Source: Antarctobacter heliothermus
GTDB taxonomy: Bacteria > Pseudomonadota > Alphaproteobacteria > Rhodobacterales > Rhodobacteraceae
Length of the DNA: 64,000 bases
Direction: 5' to 3'
Assembly: GCF_002237555.1 (NCBI RefSeq)
Contig: NZ_CP022540.1
Span: 3,167,001 to 3,231,000 of the forward strand
Part shown: piece after piece, positions 47,465 to 56,390 of the stretch
How positions within the stretch are numbered: position 1 is the stretch's first letter
Layout of the letters: each line of letters opens with the position of its first letter
Position numbers and translations under genes: made by a program
The notes under the pieces: model-generated
The model's database searches: none
What the model was told of the DNA's origin: nothing
Seen by the model: the letters and a program-made list of their open reading frames with translations, nothing else

Positions 47465-48114
47465 TTCACCACAATCCGATCTGCGAAAAATCCTCCGACA
47501 TTCTCTATATCTGAAGTTTCTTCACGGCTTAGCTTGGCCAAAACATCCAACAGAGCCTTATCCTGTGCGGTAGGGTCAAAGGGGATGATCTCTGCCGCGC
47601 ATCCGGTGGCCAATCCGCGGATTTCGGGTGTGTTGGTCACGGTGAAATCGAAAAAGTAGGTCCTCTCAAAAAAGGCCGCTTCGACCGCGTGTTCTGTCAT
47701 TTTGATCGGATCCTGTAAAATCCGATCGAATGTCAGTTGCAGGCGGCCGTCGACCAATTCAGCGTCCAGATTTTGCGGCCAGTCCAATGCAACCGCCTCA
47801 CCGCGCGAGGTCAGATGCGCCGAGCCGTCAAAGTCCGCTGGCCAATCACTCAACCGTCGTACCAGTTCTTGTCTGTCCGTCTCATCCAGCGCGCCTTGGG
47901 CGTTCAGGTCCATCCCATGGGATGCCAGCATGTAGAGCGTTTCGAATTCGTCGTAGAGCCATGTCACCTCAATCGCTTCAAGCTCGTGACCCGGCCCAAC
48001 TACGAAATTGACCCCGCCATCAATAAAGACATGGGGGTGCGCAAATGCGGCGCTTGCCGACATAGCAAAAGCCAACGCACAAGGCGTGGCACGGTGTACG
48101 AGCTGCCGCGTCAT
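47455..48114 (-). CDS. DUF1007 family periplasmic protein
   Basis: 219 aa. Signal peptide (MTRQLVHRATPCALAFAMSA, cleavage near AFA-HP) followed immediately by HPHVFIDGGVNFV, the hallmark start of DUF1007, where the N-terminal His of the mature protein could bind metal. A hydrophilic domain with WLYDEFETLYML follows. DUF1007 and NicO genes are habitually adjacent or fused, implying a joint role in metal transfer across the periplasm. Four-base overlap with the next small gene. Confidence 0.88.
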   Translation of the reverse strand: MTRQLVHRATPCALAFAMSASAAFAHPHVFIDGGVNFVVGPGHELEAIEVTWLYDEFETLYMLASHGMDLNAQGALDETDRQELVRRLSDWPADFDGSAHLTSRGEAVALDWPQNLDAELVDGRLQLTFDRILQDPIKMTEHAVEAAFFERTYFFDFTVTNTPEIRGLATGCAAEIIPFDPTAQDKALLDVLAKLSREETSDIENVGGFFADRIVVKCD

Positions 48115-48344
48115 GGGGCAGGCCGTCGCGGTGCGCCGGGATGGTTCTGCCCCCAGACCTTGACTGCGTCCCGCTTTAACAGGCTTTCTTGCAGGCGATC
48201 GAGTTCGTGCAACGCGCGATCCTTATCCGATGTTTTCGCGATGGCCTTGTCATAGGCACGCAAAACGGATCGCGGTGCCCAAGGAAGAGAGGCCGAGGCA
48301 AGCCACATGCGCAATTCTTGCGGTAGACGATCATAGTCTCGCAT
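48111..48344 (-). CDS. small conserved-type protein in the zinc cluster
   Basis: 77 aa, basic, soluble, helical (DYDRLPQELRMWLASASLPW). The ATG at 48344 has AGGAGAA just upstream; a longer frame to 48488 would overlap the DUF1826 gene and is rejected. No metal ligands are clustered and no function is recognised. It overlaps DUF1007 by four bases, so it is part of the operon. Confidence 0.65.
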   Translation of the reverse strand: MRDYDRLPQELRMWLASASLPWAPRSVLRAYDKAIAKTSDKDRALHELDRLQESLLKRDAVKVWGQNHPGAPRRPAP

Positions 48345-48405
48345 GGCGCAGGTTCTCCTTCGCCGACATTTGAGGCTGGTCCGGCCCCGGTTCCCTTTTG
48401 CCATG

Positions 48406-48849
48406 CTAGTGCTCGGGTTCCGCAACAGGATCGAGTACCTGCACATGGCGCGCCTTAACGGCGTCGATGTGAAACTTTCGGCATACATTTGTAGTCACTA
48501 CGTCGAACCGCAGGCGCAAATAGGATACCCGCATAAGCCCGGCGAACGATGCCGCCAGTGATGTGGCATCGTCTATCAGCCAATCGCATTCCTCGCAATC
48601 CGGGGCGCCCGCTGTGGCAAAGATCCCGAAAAGGGGTTTGCGGACGGCCGTCGGGCGCACGACCATACGCTCTGTCGGCAATCCTTCGGCAGCCCGAGTA
48701 TCAATCCAATCCCGGGACGCGGGCTGTGGACGTGGATGCCAGATCGCAGCAGTGCAGTCAGGATGATGACTGGCAGACAGTGCCTCCGGTCTGTCAACGA
48801 CGCGCACTCCCGAAGGCCCGCCACTTAGGGGGATGAACACTTGGGTCAT
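48406..48849 (-). CDS. DUF1826 protein with an apparent internal deletion
   Basis: 147 aa, against roughly 200 for DUF1826 proteins as I know them. The N-terminal two-thirds look normal ([35 protein letters not shown] with the conserved Cys and His). The sequence then jumps from VKAR straight to [12 protein letters not shown], the usual C-terminal end. About 50 residues that normally lie between, including the GT-rich and HRSPP-type segments, are missing in frame. The function of the family is unknown; it is often beside COG0523 GTPases. Overlaps the first cobW-like gene by four bases. Confidence 0.65.
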   Translation of the reverse strand: MTQVFIPLSGGPSGVRVVDRPEALSASHHPDCTAAIWHPRPQPASRDWIDTRAAEGLPTERMVVRPTAVRKPLFGIFATAGAPDCEECDWLIDDATSLAASFAGLMRVSYLRLRFDVVTTNVCRKFHIDAVKARHVQVLDPVAEPEH

Positions 48850-50066
48850 GCGGCCTCCGGGCCAGACTCCGGGCGTCGCCAGACCGGAAAGGGATCTGGA
48901 AGATCGGGTAGGGTTTCCGGGCCGGGCGCAATTTCCTTTGGCAACAGACATGCATCCAGCTTTGCCTTCAACTGCGGCCAGTCGATCCCGGCGCCGATAA
49001 AAACAAGTTCCTGCCGTCGATCGCCCCATGGCTCGACCCAATGCTCCGCGAAATACGCGCGCCCGCTTGCATGGTCGGGCCAGCGCTCTTTGGGAACGGT
49101 TGCCCACCAGGTTCCAAGAGGTTGCACCGAGGACAGAGCACCCGCCAGAGAAAACTCCGCCACCCAATCGGGCCGCGTGGCGATCCAGAAATGGCCCTTG
49201 GCGCGGATCACACCCGGCATGTCGCCGTTCAGAACGGCCATGATCCTTTCAGGTTCAAAGGGTTGGCGGGCACGGTAAACGTAGCTTGCGACCCCGTATT
49301 CCTCAGTCTCTGGAACGTGGTCGGCGAAACCGTACAATTCTTTGGCCCACATAGGGTGCTCATGCGCCCTTTCGAAATCAAAAAGGCCAGTGTCCAAGAT
49401 TGTGTCGCTGGGCACATCCGAATGATTGGTTTCGACGATGCGGGCATCGGCGTTCAGGCTGCGGATAATTTTGCGTGCGGCATCAACCTGATGCGGCGCA
49501 GCGTCCGCAACCTTGTTCAGGATTACCACGTCGGCAAATTCGATCTGGTCTGTCAGCAGGTGCACCAAAGTGCGCTCGTCTTCCTCACCCAAGGTCTCAC
49601 CCCGGTCGCTCAGGAAATCATGGCTAGAAAAGTCGCGCAGAAGGTTTACCGCATCAACGACAGTCACCATCGTGTCTAGCCTCGCCACATCCGAGAGGCT
49701 GTTGCCGTCGGCGTCGCGAAAATCAAACGTGGCGGCGACGGGAAGCGGCTCTGAAATGCCGGTGGATTCGATTAGCAAATAGTCAAAGCGCCCTTCACCC
49801 GCCAAGCGGCGCACCTCTGCCAATAGATCGTCACGCAATGTGCAGCAGATGCAGCCGTTCGACATCTCGACCAGTGTTTCGTCCGTACGGCTTAATTTGG
49901 TATCCGCACGGACAAGGTCGGCGTCAATGTTGACCTCGGACATATCGTTGACGATGACAGCGACCCGGCGCCCTTCGCGGTTGTTCAATACACGGTTCAA
50001 GAGTGTCGTCTTTCCGGCGCCAAGAAAGCCAGAGAGTACGGTTACAGGTAGGCGTGTGTCGGTCAT
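48846..50066 (-). CDS. COG0523 GTPase, zinc metallochaperone type
   Basis: 406 aa CobW/YciC-family G3E GTPase. Walker [13 protein letters not shown], metal-binding CxCC in [11 protein letters not shown], and ESTGISEP (Walker B region) are present. The base-specificity motif reads LNKVAD, with Ala where Asp is usual. The C-terminal CobW domain carries H-x-F-W-type elements ([12 protein letters not shown]). Zur-controlled members help insert zinc into proteins when zinc is scarce. Overlaps both neighbours by four bases. Confidence 0.9.
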   Translation of the reverse strand: MTDTRLPVTVLSGFLGAGKTTLLNRVLNNREGRRVAVIVNDMSEVNIDADLVRADTKLSRTDETLVEMSNGCICCTLRDDLLAEVRRLAGEGRFDYLLIESTGISEPLPVAATFDFRDADGNSLSDVARLDTMVTVVDAVNLLRDFSSHDFLSDRGETLGEEDERTLVHLLTDQIEFADVVILNKVADAAPHQVDAARKIIRSLNADARIVETNHSDVPSDTILDTGLFDFERAHEHPMWAKELYGFADHVPETEEYGVASYVYRARQPFEPERIMAVLNGDMPGVIRAKGHFWIATRPDWVAEFSLAGALSSVQPLGTWWATVPKERWPDHASGRAYFAEHWVEPWGDRRQELVFIGAGIDWPQLKAKLDACLLPKEIAPGPETLPDLPDPFPVWRRPESGPEAA

Positions 50067-51154
50067 GGATTGAGAGCCTCATTGCGGATGTCGTCGTTTT
50101 CTAAGCCGGGTAAGCGTGCGCGCAGCATGTCGAGGCTGCGTTGAAGTTCGGGACGGGACAGATCGCGGGCAATGACCACGATGCGAGAGCGCCGATCCAT
50201 TCCCTGCCAATCGTGGAGCGGCACCGGAGCGTCAAAGATGTGTTGAACGCCGTGAAAGACGAAAGGCGTATTCAGCCCCTCTAGGAACACGATTCCCTTC
50301 ACGCGCAGGATGTCCGGTCCACGCAGGGCGATCAGGGTGTCGAGCCAAAGATCAAAGACCGCATCCGGAATTGGATCTTCAAGGATGATGGAGGCGGTGC
50401 CGATGCGCGTGTCGTGCGGGGTCATACGTCCGGACGCTGGTTCTGCGCGCAGCAGACCCGAAAGATTTTCAAGTGGGTCGGACGCGGTCGACGGGGGGCT
50501 GGTCCATTCCAGAACCGTGTTTGGTGTGGTCCCCGCCCGCAATCCGCTTAGACCCCAAATGCTGCCAGCAACGCCTTTGCCCTGAACCGCATGCAGGATG
50601 CGCGCGCCGGGATTGATCGCCCTCAATCGCTCCTCGAAGGGAACCCATTGCTCTGGCGGCAAGAGATCTGTCTTGCCCAATATGATCAGGTCGGCCATGG
50701 CAACCTGCGAAACAGCCTCAAACTGCGCCGTCAATGTCGTGGGCCCATTGGCAGCGTCCACTACGGTGACAATGCCGTCCATCCGTGTGGTGCGTGAAAG
50801 ATAAGGGTCAGTCGTCAGGGTCTGCAGTATCGGAGCCGGATCGGCGAGTCCGGTTGTTTCGATCACCACTCGATCAAAGTCCAGTTCGCCCCGGTCGCGC
50901 CGCGCGGACAGGCTTATGATGGTGCGGGCCAGATCTCCTCTGATCGTGCAACACAGGCAACCAGACCGCATCAAGACGATCTCTTCGCTGGTGCTTTCGA
51001 TCAGGTCATGGTCAAGTCCGGCTTCGCCGAACTCATTTACGATTACGGCGATACGCCCGGCAGAAGGGTCCGAAAGCACAGCGTTCAACAGTGTCGTCTT
51101 TCCGGCGCCAAGAAAGCCGGTCAAGACAGTAATCGGCAATCGCTGGTCCGTCAT
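50063..51154 (-). CDS. COG0523 GTPase, second paralogue
   Basis: 363 aa. [16 protein letters not shown], metal site CLCC in [24 protein letters not shown], and ILGKTDL (Gly in place of the usual Asn of NKxD). The C-terminal CobW domain is [21 protein letters not shown]. The start at 51154 is preferred to one 17 codons upstream because it aligns with the other paralogue and overlaps the stop of a 31-codon ORF by ATGA. The two GTPases are distinct subtypes, so they may serve different client proteins or metals. Confidence 0.88.
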   Translation of the reverse strand: MTDQRLPITVLTGFLGAGKTTLLNAVLSDPSAGRIAVIVNEFGEAGLDHDLIESTSEEIVLMRSGCLCCTIRGDLARTIISLSARRDRGELDFDRVVIETTGLADPAPILQTLTTDPYLSRTTRMDGIVTVVDAANGPTTLTAQFEAVSQVAMADLIILGKTDLLPPEQWVPFEERLRAINPGARILHAVQGKGVAGSIWGLSGLRAGTTPNTVLEWTSPPSTASDPLENLSGLLRAEPASGRMTPHDTRIGTASIILEDPIPDAVFDLWLDTLIALRGPDILRVKGIVFLEGLNTPFVFHGVQHIFDAPVPLHDWQGMDRRSRIVVIARDLSRPELQRSLDMLRARLPGLENDDIRNEALNP

Positions 51155-51246
51155 GCCTGCCCCCCGAAGGGAGCAGGAACCGCTGCGGATTGGAGGCCTT
51201 GGCATTGTTTGCCGGGCATCCCGGAGGCGTCATATGGGATGGTCAT
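51151..51246 (-). CDS. possible 31 aa peptide between znuA and the COG0523 gene
   Basis: Frame starting MTIPYDASGMPGKQCQGLQS and ending PAPFGGQA, with its TGA overlapping the next ATG in the same ATGA arrangement used throughout this operon. An AAGGGG stretch lies about 12 bp before its ATG. One cysteine, no signal. It could be a translational leader for the GTPase gene or a microprotein; chance is also possible. Confidence 0.4.
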   Translation of the reverse strand: MTIPYDASGMPGKQCQGLQSAAVPAPFGGQA

Positions 51247-51319
51247 CGCTGTGTGCCCCTTGATGCTGAGGAGAGATCGAAAAACTGGCCTTTGTGTCAG
51301 GTGTGACGGCTGCGCCCGG

Positions 51320-52303
51320 TCACATGCAGTCAGTAAGAGTGGACGCGATGTTCCGGATGAGTTGCGGAAAAAGCGCGGCACCCGGTTCTAGATTGGCGCC
51401 CAACGGATCAATCACTCCGGTCTGTACTTCGGTGCCTTCGGTTACGGCAGCGACAAGTCCCGGGTTGAATTGTGGTTCCGCCAGTACGCAATCCACGCCC
51501 TCGTATTGGACGCGTTTCTTGATTTGCGAGAGCCTTGCAGGGCTGGGATCTTCTGCATCCCCAAGAGAGATCGCCCCCGAAGCCGGAAAGCCAAAATCCG
51601 TTTCGAAGTATTGAAAGGCATCGTGGAAGACGATGAAACTGCCACCTCGCACTGGGGCCAGTGTCGCGCTGATCTCGGCAGTCAGGGTTGCTAGCTCATT
51701 TCGACCAGCCGCGGCATTGGCAAGATATGCCTCGGCGTGTTCCGGATCTTTCGAAGCCAGCTCTGCCGCGATCAGGTCAAGCCAAGTTGCCGCATTTGCC
51801 GGAGATAGCCAAGCATGCGGGTCATGTTGGCTGTGAACGTGTGCGTGTTCGTCATGCGATTTGTGGTGGTCGTCATCATGATCTTCGACATGTTCATGAT
51901 GGTGATCTTCATGATCGTCGTCCGCTCCATGCGCGTGCTTCTCGAACAACGCATTTTCGCGGAACTCTAGCAGAGTTGTCTTGTCCGCCTCCAGTAGCGT
52001 CAGAACCGCGGCGTCTTCGGCCAATGTTTCCACCGCTCCTTCCATCCAAGGCGCGAGGTCCGCGCCCATCCAGACGACAATATCTGCATCCTGCAATGCT
52101 TGGGCTTCGGAGGGACGCATGCTGTATCCGTGCGGCGATGCGCCTGAAGGCAGGATCAGGTCCGGGTGGCCGACTCCTTCCATGACGCGGGCGACAAGGG
52201 AGTGGACCGGCGCGATGTCGACGGCCACGTTTGGCACATCGGCGATCGCGGTTCCGCCTATCAGTGCGGCGAAGGCGGCAAGTGAAATCGACTTGGTGGT
52301 CAT
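51320..52303 (-). CDS. znuA: zinc ABC transporter substrate-binding protein
   Basis: 327 aa cluster-A-I binding protein. Signal peptide MTTKSISLAAFAALIGGTAIA. Zinc ligands are expected in GASPHGYSM, DPHAWLSP and FHDAFQYF. A long His/Asp/Glu-rich loop (about residues 120-165) is the flexible metal-scavenging segment typical of ZnuA. It is headed by a near-perfect Zur palindrome 13 bp upstream of the start. No znuB or znuC is adjacent on either strand. First gene of the zinc cluster that continues to 46568. Confidence 0.94.
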   Translation of the reverse strand: MTTKSISLAAFAALIGGTAIADVPNVAVDIAPVHSLVARVMEGVGHPDLILPSGASPHGYSMRPSEAQALQDADIVVWMGADLAPWMEGAVETLAEDAAVLTLLEADKTTLLEFRENALFEKHAHGADDDHEDHHHEHVEDHDDDHHKSHDEHAHVHSQHDPHAWLSPANAATWLDLIAAELASKDPEHAEAYLANAAAGRNELATLTAEISATLAPVRGGSFIVFHDAFQYFETDFGFPASGAISLGDAEDPSPARLSQIKKRVQYEGVDCVLAEPQFNPGLVAAVTEGTEVQTGVIDPLGANLEPGAALFPQLIRNIASTLTDCM

Positions 52304-52315
52304 CGGATATGTCCA

Positions 52316-52333
52316 GTTATGTTATAACATAAC
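52316..52333. promoter_or_regulatory. Zur operator (zinc uptake regulator box)
   Basis: GTTATGTTATAACATAAC, an 18-bp perfect palindrome with the TGTTATAACA core known from alphaproteobacterial Zur boxes. It lies 13 bp upstream of the znuA start, where bound Zur would block transcription. Confidence 0.85.
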
Positions 52334-52792
52334 TTACACCATACTAAATGGAGTCAAGGATGACAAGAGGCCGACCAATTGCGTATCTGAGACCGTTTGG
52401 ACGCATGACATTGTCAGAGAGGCCTTGCCTCGTCGTTTTTTAGTTGTTGATCCCAAGTCAGTGCAGCCGCCCAGCGTGGCAAAAATCAAACGGTTCCAAT
52501 GCGTGGAATATTATGGATCAGGGTGTCGAGGCCGTTGATTTTTGCGATCAAGTTTACGGTCAGGACGACCGCAGGCGTGTTTTGGGCGATTTCGCCGCTG
52601 TTTTCCTTCGGGCTGAGTTGGTCGCAGACATCGCGGCGAGAGGGACGTTGTGGAGGGATGGAACCACACTCAAGACGGTTTGACGAATGAAACGCAAAAG
52701 GGACCATGGGTGGCAGGTGAAGAGGCGGCTGGTCGGCTCGTCTGGCGCCAGTGCCTGCGGCTGTTGAACCAGCGCGCGGGCCTTTAGTACTC
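52334..52792. other. intergenic debris between the Zur box and the IS3 remnant
   Basis: About 460 bp with no supported gene. Facing away from znuA, a 27-codon ORF at 52360-52443 (MTRGRPIAYLRPFGRM...) has AAGG before its ATG and would be the divergent partner of the Zur box; it stops early and resembles nothing I know. The remainder has no good frame on either strand. Confidence 0.45.
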
Positions 52793-53552
52793 TGAGCTAC
52801 CCCTCGAAAACCGGACACTGATGTAAGCTGCTATTTGTTGTCTGATGGTCTTCACCAAGAATGAGATCAAAGATGTCGAAACGGAAGCAACATCACCCAG
52901 CCTTCAAGGCTAAGGGCGCGTTGGAAGCTTTGAAGGGCGAGGAGATGGTTGGCGACCTTGCGAGTCGGCTTGCGGTGCACCCGACAATGGCCCATCAGTG
53001 GAAGCGAGCATTGTTGGAGGGGGCGTCCGGCGTCTTCGAACGTGGTGGCCGGAAAGCCCCCTTCCTGAATCTGTTCGCCACCATGGACTGGCACACGCGC
53101 AAGGTGCTGGCTTGGCGGATCTCAACCACATTGGAAGCCGAGTTCTGCGTCGATGCGCTGAAAACGCCATCCACAAGTTAGGCCCGCCAGAGATCATAAT
53201 ACGGTCCAAAGCTGCCAGTTCACGTCATTTGCACGGACCGACCGCTTTCGCCTATCGGATTTCGATGGACTGCAGGGGGCGGTTCCTCGACAACATTTTT
53301 ATCGAGCGGCTGTGGCGCACGCTGAGATACGAATGCGTCTACCTGCACGCATGGGAAACCGGATCAGAGGCCAAAGCTGGTGTCAGAAAATGGATGACCT
53401 TCTACAATCACAAACGCCCGCACTCTGCCCTTGGTGGCAAACCACCCGCCGTGGTCTGCTGGCAGACAAGTGAAACAACTTACCCCAATCAGCAAGTGCA
53501 GAGAGATGCTTGAATTACGCTGAATCCTTTCCAAGCATTGGGGCGTAGCTCA
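52793..53552 (+). mobile_element. degenerate IS3-family insertion sequence
   Basis: Bounded by TGAGCTAC at 52793-52800 and its inverse GTAGCTCA at 53545-53552, giving the TG...CA ends of IS3 elements with imperfect continuation inward. At 760 bp it is far shorter than the usual ~1.3 kb: the middle (end of OrfA and start of OrfB) is missing. No target-site duplication is visible, so it is old. Confidence 0.7.
52873..53513 (+). pseudogene. IS3-family transposase remnant (OrfA fused to OrfB, frameshifted)
   Basis: Starts MSKRKQHHPAFKAKGALEAL, a typical OrfA helix-turn-helix, through GASGVFERGGRKAP. It jumps directly into the OrfB catalytic core (LFATMDWHTRKVLAWRIS). The frame then shifts after FCVDALK into AIHKLGPPEI. 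The second catalytic Asp region is scrambled (IIRSKAAS in place of NTDQGSQF). The final Glu region (FIERLWRTLRYECVYLHAW) and VRKWMTFYNHKRPHSALGG are intact. Cannot encode active transposase. Confidence 0.85.
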
Positions 53553-53699
53553 CCGGCAACCGGGTGCGTTTCACGCTTGGTAAGCGCTGACCGCGTGACC
53601 AGACATGTAACTTTGAACAGCGATCTTTGAAATGTCTTGGACTTGAGCGCCCTGTTTAAAGAACATCTTTCCAGATTGAAAACGTCGTCGGGAGGCCAA

Positions 53700-53714
53700 T
53701 CGATTTAAAATCGA
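53700..53714. promoter_or_regulatory. palindrome TCGATTTAAAATCGA
   Basis: Seven-base perfect arms around one A, 33 bp before the binding-protein start, immediately upstream of the ribosome site region. Position and symmetry suit an operator controlling the ABC operon. Confidence 0.4.
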
Positions 53715-53747
53715 CCACTAACAACACTGACGATCAAATGGGAGGAA

Positions 53748-54761
53748 ATGCGAATGCTGAATATTAGAGGATACGTCATGGGGGGCGTGTCAGCGGTGCT
53801 ATCGACTGCGTTCTTGGTAGGGGGAGCGGCAAACGCCGAAGAAATCGAGATTTCAAACTATGGGGTCAGCACAAGTAGCATGCCCTATGCCGTTGCGCTG
53901 GGGGCGGGCTTCTTTGAAGAGGAAGGTTTGGATATCACGGGGATCCGCACCTCGCCTGGTGGTGCCGCGACAATCCGCAACCTTTTGGCCGGCGATCTTC
54001 CCTTTGGCGAAGCGGGCCTGACGGCCACGCTTGCCGCTATTCGCGGTGGCGCCGGAATTAAAGTGATCGGGACCACGGGCAACACAGTTGCGGAGATCGG
54101 CTGGGCCGTCATGCCAGACTCGCCGATCCAGTCGATTGAGGACCTGAAAGGTGCCACGGTCAGCTACACCAACCCGAATTCAACGACCCAGGCACTTGCC
54201 CTGATGTTGATCCAAGCTGCTGGTCTTGAACAGGATGATGTCGAGTTGCTGTCCACTGGCGGTGTGGGGCCCGGACTAGCGGCGTTGGAACATGGGCAGG
54301 TCGATGTCGCACCGATCACCGAACCCAATTATTCGCGAGAGCCAGACAAGTACCGGATTTTGGCATGGGCGCCGGACGTGCTGCCGCCTCTGGTGAGTGT
54401 TCTGGCGTTGACGACCGATGAGGTGATTGCTGAGCGACCGGAGTTTCTGAAATCTGTCATGCGTGCCCGTCAGAAAGCCGTGCAGCTGATGAACGACAAC
54501 CCGGCCGAAGCGGCCAAGCATGTTGCGGAACCCTTTAAGATCACGCCTGAAACGGCCGAAGCACTGATCCGTCGTTTGCAGACCCCGACCGGTCCCGATC
54601 AGGTTCGGCACTGGAGCGAGGGCGCGATCTATCTCACCAGCATGACGAACCTTGCTGATGCGCAGATCCTTCTTGGTGTCGATTACAGCGACATCGATTG
54701 GGATGCGATAATCGACGACAGCTTCATGCCCGAAGATCAGAAGGGCCTGTACGACCAATGA
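53748..54761 (+). CDS. NitT/TauT-type ABC substrate-binding protein
   Basis: 337 aa periplasmic receptor of the NMT1/THI5-like group. Signal peptide with hydrophobic VMGGVSAVLSTAFLVGGAANA, cleavage near ANA-EE. Family features are SSMPYAVALGAGFFEEEGLD and NLLAGDLPFGEAGLTATLAAI. GGGAGG precedes the ATG. Substrates of this group include nitrate, sulfonates and pyrimidine precursors; none can be chosen here. First gene of a tight four-gene operon. Confidence 0.9.
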   Translation: MRMLNIRGYVMGGVSAVLSTAFLVGGAANAEEIEISNYGVSTSSMPYAVALGAGFFEEEGLDITGIRTSPGGAATIRNLLAGDLPFGEAGLTATLAAIRGGAGIKVIGTTGNTVAEIGWAVMPDSPIQSIEDLKGATVSYTNPNSTTQALALMLIQAAGLEQDDVELLSTGGVGPGLAALEHGQVDVAPITEPNYSREPDKYRILAWAPDVLPPLVSVLALTTDEVIAERPEFLKSVMRARQKAVQLMNDNPAEAAKHVAEPFKITPETAEALIRRLQTPTGPDQVRHWSEGAIYLTSMTNLADAQILLGVDYSDIDWDAIIDDSFMPEDQKGLYDQ

Positions 54762-55636
54762 GCAGACTTGAAGCACCAGGCACTATTCGCAGCCATGAAC
54801 AAGAGCTGAAAAAGGCAGGAGACCCGACTGCGATGGGCACACATTGTGAACTGCGTGGCGCTACCAGAGTCTATCCCGGCAGTGCGGGTCGTCCCGCACT
54901 GCACGCTCTGGGGCCGATCGATCTGGAATTGGAGGCGGGCCGGTTCTATGCGGTTGTCGGTCCATCGGGTTGCGGTAAATCCACATTGCTGGAACTGCTC
55001 GCGGGGTTGGCGTCGCCAAGCGAAGGCGAGGTCTTCATCAACGGCCAGCCAATCGAGGGCAACGTTGCGGACGGTGTCGGCGTGGTGTTTCAGGATGACG
55101 CCAGCTTTCCATGGCTCACTGTCTGGGACAACATTGCCTTTGGCCTGCGCCAAAAGGGCGTCTCCGAGAACATAATCTCGGAAAAGGTCAAAGGCGCGAC
55201 CAAGTTGATGGGGTTGACCGGCTTTGAAAGCGCCTATCCGGCGCAATTGTCGGGCGGTATGCGTCAGAGGGTTTGCATTGCGCGGACCCTCATGATGGAG
55301 CCGAAACTCATCCTGCTGGACGAGCCGTTTGGCGCTCTGGACCAGCAGACCCGGCTTTTGATGGGGGATGAACTTCTGAACCTGTGGCGTGAGACCGGGG
55401 CCACGGTCCTGTTGATCACCCATGCGCTTGATGAGGCGGCCATGCTGGCCGATGTTGTCTGCGTCATGTCGGCTCGGCCTGGTGTTTTGCTGGACGTCGT
55501 CGAGACGGGCTGGCCGCGGGACCGCGACAGTCGCATCGTGTCCAAGCCGGAATTCGGCGCGATAACCAGTCGACTCTGGTCCTTGCTGCGTGAGGAATCT
55601 CTGAACGCCTTGGACACGAAACAACGAGGGAGTTGA
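54758..55636 (+). CDS. NitT/TauT-type ABC ATPase
   Basis: 292 aa. Walker A GPSGCGKSTLLE, Q-loop FQDDASFPWLTVWDNI, signature LSGGMRQRVCIAR, Walker B LILLDEPFGALD and H-loop ITHALDEA. The start at 54758 overlaps the binding-protein stop (ATGA). It carries an unusual N-terminal extension of about 30 residues before the ATPase core (THCELRGATRVYPG); an internal Met at about residue 26 could be an alternative start. Confidence 0.9.
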   Translation: MSRLEAPGTIRSHEQELKKAGDPTAMGTHCELRGATRVYPGSAGRPALHALGPIDLELEAGRFYAVVGPSGCGKSTLLELLAGLASPSEGEVFINGQPIEGNVADGVGVVFQDDASFPWLTVWDNIAFGLRQKGVSENIISEKVKGATKLMGLTGFESAYPAQLSGGMRQRVCIARTLMMEPKLILLDEPFGALDQQTRLLMGDELLNLWRETGATVLLITHALDEAAMLADVVCVMSARPGVLLDVVETGWPRDRDSRIVSKPEFGAITSRLWSLLREESLNALDTKQRGS

Positions 55637-55637
55637 G

Positions 55638-56390
55638 ATGAAGCGCGCTACAACCATCCGGATCCTCGTACTGCTCGGCGCGGTTCTCTTTGTTGAACTC
55701 CTCTGTCGTATCGGCGTGATAGTCCGCTTCACAATGATCCCGCCATCCGAAATGGTGGTCGGACTGTTCAACCTGCTCGTCTCGGGCAAAATGAACGACG
55801 ATATGACAACGACGTTGTCGTCGGTGGCGATTTCGCTTGTTGCCTCGGTTATTGTCGGCACAGCGGCGGGTGCAATCATACATGCGCTGCCCCGCGTTCG
55901 CCGAACAATCGATCCGTTGCTTGCGACCTATTACTCGGTGCCGGTCTTTGTGTTCTATCCGATGTTCATCGTGCTTTTTGGGCTTAACGATGTTCCGAAG
56001 ATCGTCATTGGCTTTCTCTATGCGGTGGTGGCCGTCATCATCAACACACTTAATGGGCTGGATCGGATTCCACCCGTTTTGGTCAAGACCGGCTTGGTCT
56101 ACGGCATGAGCCGCGTGAGTATCGTGATGCGGATTCTGCTGCCTTTCGCGGCACCGTATCTGTTCACAGGTGTGAAACTTGCGATCGCGTATTCCTTCAT
56201 CGGCATCATAGGGGCGGAGTTTATCCTATCTGCCAACGGTCTCGGGCATAGTATCTCATATGCGTATCATAACTTTGATAATGTCGCGATGTACTCGTTG
56301 ATCCTGTTCATCCTGATCGTTGTTCTAACTATCAACATGTCTCTCCATGCTTGGGAAAAGATGTTGATGAAACGCCGAGGTTTCCAATGA
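55638..56390 (+). CDS. NitT/TauT-type ABC permease 1
   Basis: 250 aa inner-membrane permease with six helices. The EAA-type loop reads VYGMSRVSIVMRILLPFAAPYLFTG in part, and GAEFILSANGLGHSISYAY is typical of the SsuC/TauC group. The start lies one base after the ATPase stop, with GAGGGAG upstream. The second permease overlaps its end by four bases; two different permeases imply a heterodimeric channel. Confidence 0.9.
   Translation: MKRATTIRILVLLGAVLFVELLCRIGVIVRFTMIPPSEMVVGLFNLLVSGKMNDDMTTTLSSVAISLVASVIVGTAAGAIIHALPRVRRTIDPLLATYYSVPVFVFYPMFIVLFGLNDVPKIVIGFLYAVVAVIINTLNGLDRIPPVLVKTGLVYGMSRVSIVMRILLPFAAPYLFTGVKLAIAYSFIGIIGAEFILSANGLGHSISYAYHNFDNVAMYSLILFILIVVLTINMSLHAWEKMLMKRRGFQ

Noticed and set aside
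51772..51954. Met/Thr-rich minus frame opposite nothing but within znuA
   Set aside because: It is an alternative frame of the znuA His-rich repeat; low complexity explains the open frame.
52998..53301. Possible intact IS3 OrfB using the second frame
   Set aside because: The middle catalytic Asp region is scrambled and the N-terminal half of OrfB is absent, so no functional transposase can be made.
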